From Lentisphaeria bacterium (GTDB lineage: Bacteria; Verrucomicrobiota; Lentisphaeria; Victivallales; UBA1829): 35,171 nt of DNA. How positions within the stretch are numbered: the first letter of the stretch is position 1; each line of letters starts with the position of its first letter. Shown piece by piece: positions 6,123 through 14,287 of this stretch. The position numbers and the translations under genes were made by a program. The stretch spans positions 1 through 35,171 of the forward strand of contig JAGAEF010000335.1 in the NCBI GenBank assembly GCA_017613255.1. The letters are read 5' to 3'. The notes under the pieces are model-generated. The model was not told the DNA's origin and searched no databases. It saw nothing but the letters and a program-made list of their open reading frames with translations.

Positions 6123-9077
6123 TCACTTTTTCACGCTTTCCTTTTCTTCCTGCGTGATGAGCACGGAATCCACATAGATTTCGGAGTCTTTCTCCGGAAC
6201 GGCCTCCAATGCAAACTTGGTCACCTCATACGGGGGAAGTTTTGTCATAATGACGATCTCCTTCCAGTCGGCGTGATCGAAGGGATACTTGCCTATCGTG
6301 AGGCTTGCCCGATGCTTTCTGCGCTGATTTTTTCCCTTGCTTTCGTCATAGCAGTACCAGGCGGGAATGAAGACGCCTTTCCCTTTGGCCCGGATGCGGA
6401 TCTTCACAAAGGAAGCGTTCCTTCCCCAGTAGTCGTTGGTCAGGATCCCCTTGAGCTTCACATAGGCGTTTTTCGGGTCTTTGCCGTCCCGGATGAATTC
6501 CAGTTCCCCGCCCGGTCCTGCGGGATACCAGTAAGCGGGGAGGATGGAGTCCTTCACCTTCCAGCGGCCGTTTTTGTCCGTATATTTGCGGGTCCCCGCC
6601 TCGTTCAGCGTCCAGTTGGGGAAGGTGCGGGGGGTGATTTTTTCGTACCGGTCGTTGGATTTCCTTGCGGCAACGAAGTTCACCGCCTGAAACGCTTCGA
6701 CGCTGTGGGGTTTGCCCATGCTCCAGGTGGAGGATTCGTTTTCGGACGCGTTCTTCATCTTTCTTGCCCGCAGGACGTTGACCTTCCAGAACTGCCCGTC
6801 GAAGCACTTTTCCCCGATGGGGCCCGTGGGGATCTTCGCCTCCAGCACCCAGCGGTCCTTCAGGACTCTTGTCTTGACCTGGATCTGGGAATCCCATTTC
6901 ACATTGCTGTCCGCCCCCGGCTGGACAAATTGATCGAAGACCGTGCCCAGGGAGTTGACGATGATCTGATAAAAGTTCCTTCCCAGATCGGGATAGGAAA
7001 GAAAGATCTCCAGCGTGCTGTCGTTCCAAAGTTTCCCGTCCTTTTCCCGGATGGAGGCAAGCATTTCGCCCGGCTTGGGCTCCATGGCTTCTATGCCGAA
7101 ATAGATGGCGTCGGGTTCATGCACCACCCGGACCGCCGTGGGATATTTTGCGGGCTTTCCGTCATAGTCGATGGTCTTGAAGCCGGAAATGACGTCCGCA
7201 TTCTTCCAGTCGGCTTCATCCAGAACGCCGTCGATCCTGATCTCGTTTTTCTTCCGGTAGGAGCGGAACTCCCGGATGTTCTTCCGGTAGTTTTCCCGGT
7301 ATTTTTTCCAGGTGAGTTCGAAGATCTTTTTGTCCGTCTGCACGTGTTTGAGCGCCCGTTTGTCCGGATCGGTCTTTGCCGCCTTTTCCGCGGAATTGAG
7401 ACAGGCCAGAAGCCCGTCGTAGACCGCAGGGTGATCGATCCCCCGTCCCAGAAGGGCTTTGGACGCGTGTCCGTGGCCGTGACAGCCGGGAGTCTCCCGG
7501 TAGGCTTTGTTGAGCAGTTTGCGGTACTTCTGCATCCCGTTCTTCCAGGCCTTCCCGTAATAGAGGGAGCCGGACTCCTCATAGATGGCGTCCACGTCGG
7601 CATCCACGTCCCAGCACAGCTGGGAGAAGGCGTACAGGACCTGCCACTGGGCGTGCCACTCCAGACGGACCATGGGAAGATCGTCATACCGTTTGTGATA
7701 GGTCCCGTCCACGGGGGAGAGCTGCGGGCGCAGTCCCCGTATGCCCAGAACGTGATAGTAGTGCTTGATGTCGTGAAGATACACTTCGTCGATGGGAACG
7801 CACTGCCGTCCCATATCGTCGATCTGGGCGTAGGTGACCAGATTGTACCCGTGCTTTTGGGCAAGGCGCGCCCAGTCCTTGTGCTTGATGTAGTAGTCCT
7901 GACTGTTGACGACACAGTTTGGGTCGTCGATGAAATGGCGGTAGCAGAGCCGGTTGAAGGAAAGCTCCACGGTCTGAAGCCCCTTGTGGGGCAGGATGGA
8001 GGTGGGGGCCGCCTGATAGTTCTGATAGGCTATGGAGTTGATGAGGGCGCCGGGGATCGCTTTGAGAGTGCGGTCCACAAGCTGATTGATGAAGGTCCAG
8101 TACCTTGTGGTCATACCCTTGTCGTCGCGATCGATCTTTTTGCAGTTTTCGCACTCGCACCAGCCGGTGCCGTCGTTGTTGACGAGGCGGAAACGGCCGC
8201 CGGGGGTCTGCATGGTGTTTTTCCTGATCTCTTCGATGAGATGGTCCGACATGAGGCGGATGACATCCTCATTGCTGGTGCAGGGCTGATATTTATGCCC
8301 TTCCAGGAAGGTCCTTTTCCCGTCGATGAGGGGGAAGTATTCGGGGTGTTCCTTATAGAGGCGGTGCAGTTCGGCAAGATGATCCTTCCATTTCGTGATG
8401 TGTGCGCCGTACCCGGTAAGAAGATTGGAGAAGCAGTGCCCGCCGTCCTGAATGATGGCGCCCCGTTCCAGAAGCCCTTCCTTCAGGGCGGGGTTCAGGA
8501 TGACTTCGGCTATGTCGAAGATCCGGAGATTGTTCCGCACCATCCAGTCGAAGGAGCCCCATTTCCGGCTGTTGTTGTTGGCCGCCCCCCAGTTGATGTT
8601 GCGGAAGGTGAAGGAGGGATTGGAGACAAATTCGCCCGCGGGCATTTTGATATCCTTCTTCACCGTGAAATACTCCCCGTCGGGGAGGGGAGTGAGCCAG
8701 CGGATCCCACCGTATTTCTTCAGGATATAGTAGGCCCCGTAGAGAAAGGCGATGGGGTCCTTTCCGCTGATGACGACTTCCTTTTTGTTCGCATCGATCT
8801 TGAAGCCCTCTTCCTCCACCCTTTTGTCTTTGGTGAGTTCGAAGCGGACACTTACCTTTCCTTCTTCGGGTTTCTTTGCGATCTCGGGCGCCTTGCCGTC
8901 GGCGATCCTGGCAAGATACTTGGCGAATTCCTTTGCCGCGTGCTGTTCCACCTTTCCGGCGTTTTCTTTTACGAGGATGGTGCAGGCGGGCTTCCCGTCC
9001 TTCATGAAAAAGATCTCATCCTTTGCCGAAAGAAGGAAGGCTGCTCCCAGAAGGAGGAATACGAAAAGTTTTTTCAT
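6123..9077 (-). CDS. Secreted DUF4838 domain protein with CBM9-like domain
   Basis: 984 residues. Likely a secreted or periplasmic carbohydrate-active protein; no activity is established for DUF4838 to my knowledge. Seen: a signal peptide (MKKLF, hydrophobic core, cleavage near LLSA/KDE at about residue 18); an alpha-glucuronidase-N-terminal-like domain (about 25-165: TILVKENAGKVEQHAAKEFAKYL is typical of that fold); the DUF4838 region (about 170-600) with WCECENCKK, SIAYQNY and TYAQIDDMGRQ; a CBM9-like beta-sandwich (about 611-790, beginning RIDGVLDEADW and containing NDSTLEIFL); and a C-terminal beta domain of about 190 residues. The start at 9077 has GGAG upstream. It lies 21 bp after an oxidoreductase gene on the same strand and is probably co-transcribed with it from the promoter at 10304. 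Confidence 0.85.
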   Translation of the reverse strand: MKKLFVFLLLGAAFLLSAKDEIFFMKDGKPACTILVKENAGKVEQHAAKEFAKYLARIADGKAPEIAKKPEEGKVSVRFELTKDKRVEEEGFKIDANKKEVVISGKDPIAFLYGAYYILKKYGGIRWLTPLPDGEYFTVKKDIKMPAGEFVSNPSFTFRNINWGAANNNSRKWGSFDWMVRNNLRIFDIAEVILNPALKEGLLERGAIIQDGGHCFSNLLTGYGAHITKWKDHLAELHRLYKEHPEYFPLIDGKRTFLEGHKYQPCTSNEDVIRLMSDHLIEEIRKNTMQTPGGRFRLVNNDGTGWCECENCKKIDRDDKGMTTRYWTFINQLVDRTLKAIPGALINSIAYQNYQAAPTSILPHKGLQTVELSFNRLCYRHFIDDPNCVVNSQDYYIKHKDWARLAQKHGYNLVTYAQIDDMGRQCVPIDEVYLHDIKHYYHVLGIRGLRPQLSPVDGTYHKRYDDLPMVRLEWHAQWQVLYAFSQLCWDVDADVDAIYEESGSLYYGKAWKNGMQKYRKLLNKAYRETPGCHGHGHASKALLGRGIDHPAVYDGLLACLNSAEKAAKTDPDKRALKHVQTDKKIFELTWKKYRENYRKNIREFRSYRKKNEIRIDGVLDEADWKNADVISGFKTIDYDGKPAKYPTAVRVVHEPDAIYFGIEAMEPKPGEMLASIREKDGKLWNDSTLEIFLSYPDLGRNFYQIIVNSLGTVFDQFVQPGADSNVKWDSQIQVKTRVLKDRWVLEAKIPTGPIGEKCFDGQFWKVNVLRARKMKNASENESSTWSMGKPHSVEAFQAVNFVAARKSNDRYEKITPRTFPNWTLNEAGTRKYTDKNGRWKVKDSILPAYWYPAGPGGELEFIRDGKDPKNAYVKLKGILTNDYWGRNASFVKIRIRAKGKGVFIPAWYCYDESKGKNQRRKHRASLTIGKYPFDHADWKEIVIMTKLPPYEVTKFALEAVPEKDSEIYVDSVLITQEEKESVKK

Positions 9078-9098
9078 CGTTTTTTCTCCGGTTGTCGT

Positions 9099-10244
9099 TT
9101 ACATATCGATTTTCGCTATATCGGAAGCAAACTCCTCCTCCCACGGATAGTGGATGGTGAGCTTTTCCCCTTTGAGGGCGGCGGACTTTGCCGCATAGAT
9201 CCCCGGAAGGGTCATGAGAAGCCCGTCCCGCAGGCTGATGGGGAAGTCCTTGTCCCCTCTCTGGAAAGCGGAGAACATGTGATCGAAAAGCGCATAGTCC
9301 GCGCCCCCGTGGCCGCCGGCGTTGGGGTTGTCCTTGTATTCGTTGGGCATCATGCCCACCTGAAGTTCCGTGAGATCTCTTGCCCCGTAGAACTCATCGG
9401 ACTGGAAACGGACTTTTTCCGGCGTGGCGCCCCGGTCGCCGATGCGCTCGAAATAGCCCTTGGTCCCGAACACCCGGTAGGAGTGGTGGCCGAAGAAGGC
9501 CCGGCAGCTGCCGTTGCGCAGAAGCCGGATGGTGACGCCGGATTCCGTCTGGAACAAGGCGGCCTGCATATCGTCTTTCAGCGCATTGGGATTGATGTGG
9601 GTCCCGGTCCCCACGCACACCACGTACCGGAGAACTTCCTTCATGATGCGCAGCAGCGGCCCCAGGGAGTGGGTGCAGTAGCGGATGGGAACCAGAGTCT
9701 TCCGCCACGGGCTGTGGACCAGAATGGGATTGGTGGCCGCCGGTTCCCGGGAGGCGTGGATGTATTCGGCTTCCATGTAGTAGGGTTCCCCCAGAAGTCC
9801 TTTCTTATACAGGTCCACCAGCGTGTTGATGAAGCCCCACTCGTTGGTGTTGGCGCCGGTCATGAGTTTCGCCTTGGAAGCGCTCTGGGCGTCCCAGAGC
9901 CTTTTCGCCTCGTCCAGACTTGCCACGGAGGGGATGTCGGAAAAGACGTTGATGTCCCTTTTCAGCGCCTTGATGCAGAAATCCGCGTGCACGTCCGCCC
10001 CGGTTTCCACGAGAACGAAGTCCAGATCGTTTTCGGCGATCATGTCTTCATACTTCTCATAGAATTTCACATTGGGATAGAGCGCCTTGAGGGGGGAATC
10101 CTGAAGCCACTGCTTTTCCGACCAGAGCAGGGGGTCAATGTCGCAGGCGGCGACGAATTCGGTGGGGAAACGGTCCGCCGCCAGACGCGCCATATGGCGT
10201 CCTCTGTGTCCCAGTCCCACGACGGCAAATCTTGCTTTCTTCAT
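9099..10244 (-). CDS. Gfo/Idh/MocA family oxidoreductase, EKP motif altered
   Basis: 381 residues. NAD(P)-binding Rossmann domain with VVGLGHRGR at residues 8-16 and acidic CDID after beta-2. The C-terminal domain contains HSPWRKTLVPIRYCTHSLGPLL, and a PNAGGHGGADYALFDHMF segment with clustered His and Asp. Where the family normally has EKP, this protein has D-I-P at residues 103-105, so the usual catalytic lysine is missing. The start at 10244 is favoured by GAAGGAG 6 bases upstream; the in-frame ATG at 10262 would place that site inside the gene. First gene of the unit with the DUF4838 protein. The substrate cannot be told from sequence. Confidence 0.82.
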   Translation of the reverse strand: MKKARFAVVGLGHRGRHMARLAADRFPTEFVAACDIDPLLWSEKQWLQDSPLKALYPNVKFYEKYEDMIAENDLDFVLVETGADVHADFCIKALKRDINVFSDIPSVASLDEAKRLWDAQSASKAKLMTGANTNEWGFINTLVDLYKKGLLGEPYYMEAEYIHASREPAATNPILVHSPWRKTLVPIRYCTHSLGPLLRIMKEVLRYVVCVGTGTHINPNALKDDMQAALFQTESGVTIRLLRNGSCRAFFGHHSYRVFGTKGYFERIGDRGATPEKVRFQSDEFYGARDLTELQVGMMPNEYKDNPNAGGHGGADYALFDHMFSAFQRGDKDFPISLRDGLLMTLPGIYAAKSAALKGEKLTIHYPWEEEFASDIAKIDM

Positions 10245-10303
10245 TTTTTGCTCCTTCTTCATTTTGTTTCGGTATTTTCAGGGAAAATGCTGTTCGGAAA
10301 GTA

Positions 10304-10331
10304 ACTATAGACGCGTTTTCGGAAAAAACAA
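10304..10331 (-). promoter_or_regulatory. Putative promoter of the oxidoreductase-DUF4838 unit
   Basis: Minus strand TTGTTT (10326-10331), 16-bp spacer, TATAGT (10304-10309). Start would be near 10297, about 50 bases before the ATG at 10244. Confidence 0.5.
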
Positions 10332-10393
10332 GGCGTTTCACAGGGGAAAAGTCCAAAAAAAGCGGGAAAAGGAAAAATGCGCCGGAGATGGCG

Positions 10394-10435
10394 GAAAAAA
10401 CAAAAGGGACATGCGGAATTTCCGCACATCCCTTT
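10394..10435 (-). terminator. Rho-independent terminator of the 10481-10924 gene
   Basis: Minus strand: AAAGGGA/TCCCTTT outer stem, CA/TG internal loop, TGCGGA/TCCGCA inner stem with a 3-base loop, then TTTGTTTTTT. The 10263-10480 gap between genes otherwise holds only this element and the 10304 promoter. Confidence 0.8.
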
Positions 10436-10480
10436 GTGTTCCGTCAAAAGGAATCTCCCGGCGTCCCGGTCCGGCAAAGA

Positions 10481-10924
10481 TCACTTCTTCCAGGACTTGC
10501 TTTTGGTGGACTTCTTCGTCTTTTTCCCTTCGGCGGCCTCTTCCTTCTCGGCTTTTTTCGCATCCTCGGCGATCTTCTTGAGCCTCTTCTTTCTTTCCAG
10601 CTCCTCCTTGACCTCCAACTGCTGTTCCTTGTCGGCGGCAATGGCTTTGGCTTTTGCTCCCTGGATCAGCTCGGCGCGTCTGTTCACCTGCGCCATGAAG
10701 GGGAAGTCCTTGGGAAAATCTTTGACCTGAACGACGGCCGTCTTCTCTCCCTTTTCATAATAGACCACGATCCCCCAGGGGCCCGTTTTGGAATCGGTCA
10801 CGGGGGCCACACTGCCCAGCCCGCTGAAATCCTTGAGAAGGGTGCCGTTTTTCAACTGGAGATCTTCCCCGAAAAGAGCGAAAGCACTGAGAACGAGAAG
10901 AAGCAGTACAGGAATCTTTTTCAT
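10481..10924 (-). CDS. Small secreted lysine-rich protein, function unknown
   Basis: 147 residues, not recognised. Seen: a clear signal peptide (MKKIPVLLLLVLSAFALFG, cleavage near residue 19-20), a short domain of about 70 residues (DLQLKNGTLLKDFSGLGS, then VTDSKTGPWGIVVYYEKG) that looks like a small beta-sheet domain, and a C-terminal half that is almost entirely charged (K, E, A), probably a single long helix ending in a Lys/Ser tail. The ATG at 10924 was chosen over 11005 because the signal peptide starts here. A strong promoter (11017-11044) and terminator flank it, so it is a single-gene unit. The basic tail might bind nucleic acid, cell wall or acidic polymers; this is a guess. Confidence 0.75.
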   Translation of the reverse strand: MKKIPVLLLLVLSAFALFGEDLQLKNGTLLKDFSGLGSVAPVTDSKTGPWGIVVYYEKGEKTAVVQVKDFPKDFPFMAQVNRRAELIQGAKAKAIAADKEQQLEVKEELERKKRLKKIAEDAKKAEKEEAAEGKKTKKSTKSKSWKK

Positions 10925-11016
10925 TTTTTCACCTTTTTTCCGTTTTTCCGCCGGGGGACTTTTTTTCTGCCGAAACCGCCTGCGGGGCCCCGTATGATGC
11001 CGCACTTGACGGAGCT

Positions 11017-11044
11017 AATATAACACCGGGGGAAAAAAAGTCAA
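11017..11044 (-). promoter_or_regulatory. Promoter of the small secreted protein gene
   Basis: Minus strand TTGACT (11039-11044), 16-bp spacer, TATATT (11017-11022): close to the sigma70 consensus. Back to back with the plus-strand promoter at 11053, leaving 8 bp between the two -35 boxes. Confidence 0.7.
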
Positions 11045-11052
11045 GAAATTTC

Positions 11053-11080
11053 TTGCATTACGGAAAGAAAATGGTACATT
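11053..11080 (+). promoter_or_regulatory. Promoter of the isomerase-metG unit
   Basis: TTGCAT (11053-11058), 16-bp spacer, TACATT (11075-11080). Leader of about 70 bases before the ATG at 11157. Confidence 0.55.
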
Positions 11081-11156
11081 AATGGGGAAAAACTCTCTTT
11101 TTCCGCATTTCCGCGGCAAAAGAACAAACTGACGAAACCAAGGAAAGGGTGTTCCC

Positions 11157-11915
11157 ATGAAATTCGGCGTTGCGGATTACGGCATGAACGTGTGGTACGG
11201 AGGAAACTGGGATCTTCGGGGCAGACTGGAAGACCTGAAGGGCATCGGTATGGACGGCATCGAGTGCCTGAGCTGTCAGGATGCGGCGGACGCGGTGTAC
11301 AAGGCGGCGGAATTCCGCCGCCTGGGCATGGATTTCGCCACGGTGGAGTGCGGCTCTTCCCGGTCCTATCATATGCTTCTCACGGCGGCCTTCGGCAAGG
11401 AATACGTCTGGCTTGCCCCCGGGGACATGAGCAGAAGAACCCCCTTCGACGTCTTCTGCCGCAGAGCCAACGCCTATGTGGAAGGCGCCGCCAAGCTGGG
11501 GATCAAGGCCGCTCTCCACAACCATCTGGGCACCAGAGTACAGGATCAGCAGGAGATCTTCGACTTCATGAACGCCGTTCCCGGCGCCTATCTGCTTCTG
11601 GACGTGGGCCATGTCCACGGCGCGGGCGGAAACAATACGGAGATCATCGAAAAATTCCATGACAGGATCATTGCCGTCCATTTCAAGGACGTGTTCATCA
11701 AGGACGAGTCCAAAGGTCTGGACGACTGGGGCAACCGCCTCCGTTTCTGCGAACTTGGCGGCGGCAACAGCAATTTCGATCTGGAAGGCCCCTGCGAGGC
11801 CCTGAAGAAATACCGTTATGACAAATGGGTCCTTGTGGAGCATGATACCCATCTGCGGGATCCCCTCATCGACCTGAAAAAATCCCTGGATATCCTCAAA
11901 GGGATCTTCAAGTAA
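11157..11915 (+). CDS. Sugar phosphate isomerase/epimerase family protein (xylose-isomerase-like TIM barrel)
   Basis: 252 residues. AP-endonuclease-2/xylose-isomerase-like TIM barrel. Members interconvert ketoses, inosose or hydroxypyruvate-type compounds using a divalent metal. Seen: GVADYGMN start strand, TVECGSS (candidate Glu ligand near residue 64), ALHNHLG (about 120-126), LLLDVGHVHGAGG (Asp/His ligands), IIAVHFKDV and WVLVEHDTH (terminal acidic ligand). All are in the usual family order; the length is slightly short. AAGGAAAGGG lies 8-10 bases before the ATG. metG follows after 29 bp and is probably co-transcribed, a combination with no obvious functional logic. The substrate is unknown; the nearby oxidoreductases suggest a cyclitol or sugar pathway. 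Confidence 0.8.
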   Translation: MKFGVADYGMNVWYGGNWDLRGRLEDLKGIGMDGIECLSCQDAADAVYKAAEFRRLGMDFATVECGSSRSYHMLLTAAFGKEYVWLAPGDMSRRTPFDVFCRRANAYVEGAAKLGIKAALHNHLGTRVQDQQEIFDFMNAVPGAYLLLDVGHVHGAGGNNTEIIEKFHDRIIAVHFKDVFIKDESKGLDDWGNRLRFCELGGGNSNFDLEGPCEALKKYRYDKWVLVEHDTHLRDPLIDLKKSLDILKGIFK

Positions 11916-11944
11916 GAAATCCTCCCCGGGAGGAAAGGAGTCTT

Positions 11945-13909
11945 ATGAGCACTTTTTATGTGACCACCCCCATCTACTACGTAAACGACAAGCCCCATAT
12001 CGGGCACGCCTACACCACCATTCTCGCGGACATTCTCGCCCGTTTCCACCGGGCCATGGGGGACGATACCTTCTTCCTCACCGGGACCGATGAACACGGC
12101 CAGAAGGTGCAGAAGGCGGCGGAAGCGCGTCACCTCACGCCCCAGGAGCACTGCGACGACACGGTCAAGCGCTTTCAGGAGCTCTGGGAGCGTCTGGGAA
12201 TCTCCAACGACGATTTCCTGCGTACCACCCAGGAGCGGCACAAGAAGGTCGTGCGGGCCATCCTGCAGGACCTTTACGACAGGGACCTCATCTACAAAAG
12301 AGAGTACAAGGGCCACTACTGCGTCCCCTGCGAAAGGTTCTTCACGGACAAGGACCTGCTGGAAGGCGGCCTCTGCCCCGACTGCAAACGGCCCACCGGG
12401 GAGATCTGCGAAACGAACTACTTCTTCCGCATGGGGCAGTACCGAGACTTCCTAGTGGAGTATATCCAGACGCATCCCGGGTTCATCCTGCCGGATTTCC
12501 GGGCCAACGAGACTCTGGGATTCCTGAAGAAGGATCTGGAGGATCTGTGCATCTCCCGGCCCAAATCCAGACTCTCCTGGGGCATCGAACTGCCCTTCGA
12601 TCCCGACTACGTGTGCTACGTCTGGTTCGACGCCCTCATCAACTACATTTCCGCCATCGGCTACCGGGGCGGGGAGGAGGCCAAATTCGCCAAGTACTGG
12701 GCGGAAAGTCTCCACCTTATCGGCAAGGACATCCTCACCACCCATACGGTGTACTGGCCCACCATGCTCCATGCCATGAATCTTCCCATGCCCAAACACA
12801 TTTTCGCCCACGGCTGGTGGCTTACGGGCAACGCCAAGATGAGCAAGTCCGCCGGGAACGTGGTCAATCCCATGGATATGATCGGCAAGTTCGGCGTGGA
12901 TCCCTTCCGGTACTGTCTTACCGCGGGCATGGTTCCCGGGCAGGACGCCTCCTTCACGGAAGAATCCTTCATCCTGCGGTACAATACCGATCTGGCCAAC
13001 GATCTGGGCAACATGCTCAGCCGCGTGGTCAAGATGGCCTTCAAGTATTTCCAAGGGAAAGTGCCTCCCTGCGGAACGCTTGAGGAGATCGATAACGAAC
13101 TGCTTTCGGAAGCGGAAAAGGCCGTTCCCGCCGTAAGGGAGGCCGTGGAGAACATCAAGCTGGACAAAGGTCTGGAGGCCGCCATGAACGTGGTCCGCGC
13201 CGCCAACCGCTATATGGAAAAGACCGCCCCCTGGACTCTGGCCAAGAAGGGGGAAACGGAGCGGCTCGCCACGGTGCTGTACACCGCCGCCGAGTCTCTG
13301 CGCATCGTTTCCGCACTGCTTCTTCCGGTCATGCCGGAAAAGATGAAGGAACTGCGTCTTTCTCTGGGATTCGCCCCGGAGGAGGCGGCAAAGGCGGATT
13401 ATGCCGCACTGGCTTCCTCCCGTCTCGTATCGGGGACTCCCATGCGGGATACTCCTCCCCTCTTCCCCCGCATCCTGGCGGAAAAAGGGGACGCTCCCTG
13501 CTGCCGGAAAGGGGAAGCTCCCGCAAAGAAGGAGACTCCTGCCGCCGGAAAGCAGGAGGAAAAGGCCGCCGAAGAAAACGCCAACGTGGTGACCGTGGAG
13601 GATTTCTTCCGCACGGAGCTCAAGACGGCGGAGGTGCTGGAGGCGAAAAAGCTGGAAAACTCCGACAAGCTTCTCCTGCTGAAGATCAAGGTGGGCGAAG
13701 AGGTGCGGGAGATCGTTTCGGGCATAGCCAAACACTATACGCCGGAAGAGATGGTGGGCCGCACCATCGTCATCGTGGCCAATCTCAAGCCTGCGAAGAT
13801 CCGGGGCGTGGTCTCCAACGGGATGCTCCTTGCCGCCAAGGACGGGGACACCCTGAAGCTGGTCACCATCGACGGCGGCTCCTTCAAGAGCGGGATCCCC
13901 GTAGGCTGA
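11945..13909 (+). CDS. metG: Methionyl-tRNA synthetase
   Basis: 654 residues. Charges initiator and elongator tRNA-Met. Seen: the class I HIGH motif at residues 18-21, a zinc-knuckle region with CVPCERFF and GLCPDC (two CxxC pairs), WFDALINY, KMSKS at 298-302, an anticodon-binding helical region, an Ala/Lys/Glu-rich linker (about 515-550), and a C-terminal Trbp111/EMAP-like tRNA-binding domain (about 553-654, VEDFFRTELKTAEVLEAK and NLKPAKIRGVVSNGM). This is the long dimeric form. AGGAG sits 4 bases upstream of the ATG. A small CCTCC/GGAGG hairpin (11921-11933) ends 2 bases before the ribosome binding site and could pair with it. A terminator follows. Confidence 0.97.
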   Translation: MSTFYVTTPIYYVNDKPHIGHAYTTILADILARFHRAMGDDTFFLTGTDEHGQKVQKAAEARHLTPQEHCDDTVKRFQELWERLGISNDDFLRTTQERHKKVVRAILQDLYDRDLIYKREYKGHYCVPCERFFTDKDLLEGGLCPDCKRPTGEICETNYFFRMGQYRDFLVEYIQTHPGFILPDFRANETLGFLKKDLEDLCISRPKSRLSWGIELPFDPDYVCYVWFDALINYISAIGYRGGEEAKFAKYWAESLHLIGKDILTTHTVYWPTMLHAMNLPMPKHIFAHGWWLTGNAKMSKSAGNVVNPMDMIGKFGVDPFRYCLTAGMVPGQDASFTEESFILRYNTDLANDLGNMLSRVVKMAFKYFQGKVPPCGTLEEIDNELLSEAEKAVPAVREAVENIKLDKGLEAAMNVVRAANRYMEKTAPWTLAKKGETERLATVLYTAAESLRIVSALLLPVMPEKMKELRLSLGFAPEEAAKADYAALASSRLVSGTPMRDTPPLFPRILAEKGDAPCCRKGEAPAKKETPAAGKQEEKAAEENANVVTVEDFFRTELKTAEVLEAKKLENSDKLLLLKIKVGEEVREIVSGIAKHYTPEEMVGRTIVIVANLKPAKIRGVVSNGMLLAAKDGDTLKLVTIDGGSFKSGIPVG

Positions 13910-13946
13910 AAAACTTTTTTTCGATTTTTTGAGGCGGTCCTCCTGT

Positions 13947-13972
13947 AAAAAGGCGGGGCCGCCTTTTGTTTT
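13947..13972 (+). terminator. Rho-independent terminator after metG
   Basis: AAAAGGCGG and CCGCCTTTT (13948-13956 region and 13959-13967 region) form a 9-bp perfect stem followed by a GTTTT run. Confidence 0.8.
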
Positions 13973-14002
13973 GGAAAACACGAGAAAAAGTGGTTTTCAG
14001 AC

Positions 14003-14030
14003 TTGAAAACACAAAAAAAGTGTGTATATT
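14003..14030 (+). promoter_or_regulatory. Promoter of hicAB
   Basis: TTGAAA (14003-14008), 16-bp spacer, TATATT (14025-14030). The spacer contains CACAAAAAAAGTG, a short inverted repeat (CAC/GTG) that could be part of an operator bound by HicB; that part is inference. Confidence 0.65.
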
Positions 14031-14056
14031 GAATATCGCGGCAGGGAGAATGACGG

Positions 14057-14245
14057 ATGAGCAGCTACAATGAATTTTTCAAGTTTCTGATCGCGAACGG
14101 ATGCAAAGTGGTGAGATCAGGCGCGGGGAGCTGTAAAATGATGATCGGACCGAACGGGAAAAGTTTTCCGTTTCACAACCACGGCGCAAAGGAAATGCCG
14201 AAAGGAACTCAGCAGAGCATAAAGAAACAGGCAGGGATCAAATAA
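14057..14245 (+). CDS. hicA: HicA-type mRNA interferase toxin, catalytic His apparently missing
   Basis: 62 residues, normal HicA length. HicA toxins have a double-stranded-RNA-binding fold and cleave mRNA. Seen: NEFFKFLIANGCKVVR (alpha-1 and beta-1), FPFHNHGAKEMPKGT (matches the HH/GNKEIPKGT block of the family) and the closing IKKQAGIK helix. In the segment that normally reads GSHH or GSNH, with the catalytic histidine, residues 21-28 here read SGAGSCKM; no His is present. AGGGAG lies 8 bases before the ATG at 14057. The partner hicB follows after 42 bp. Either the toxin is inactive or another residue serves. Confidence 0.82.
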   Translation: MSSYNEFFKFLIANGCKVVRSGAGSCKMMIGPNGKSFPFHNHGAKEMPKGTQQSIKKQAGIK

Positions 14246-14287
14246 GAGCTCGGGGGACAGGTCTTATCGATCGAAAGGAGGAGCATC

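Noticed and set aside
6108-10304. 1398-residue plus-strand open frame opposite DUF4838 and the oxidoreductase
   Set aside because: Both minus-strand genes have family domains, signal peptide and ribosome sites; the plus frame has none.
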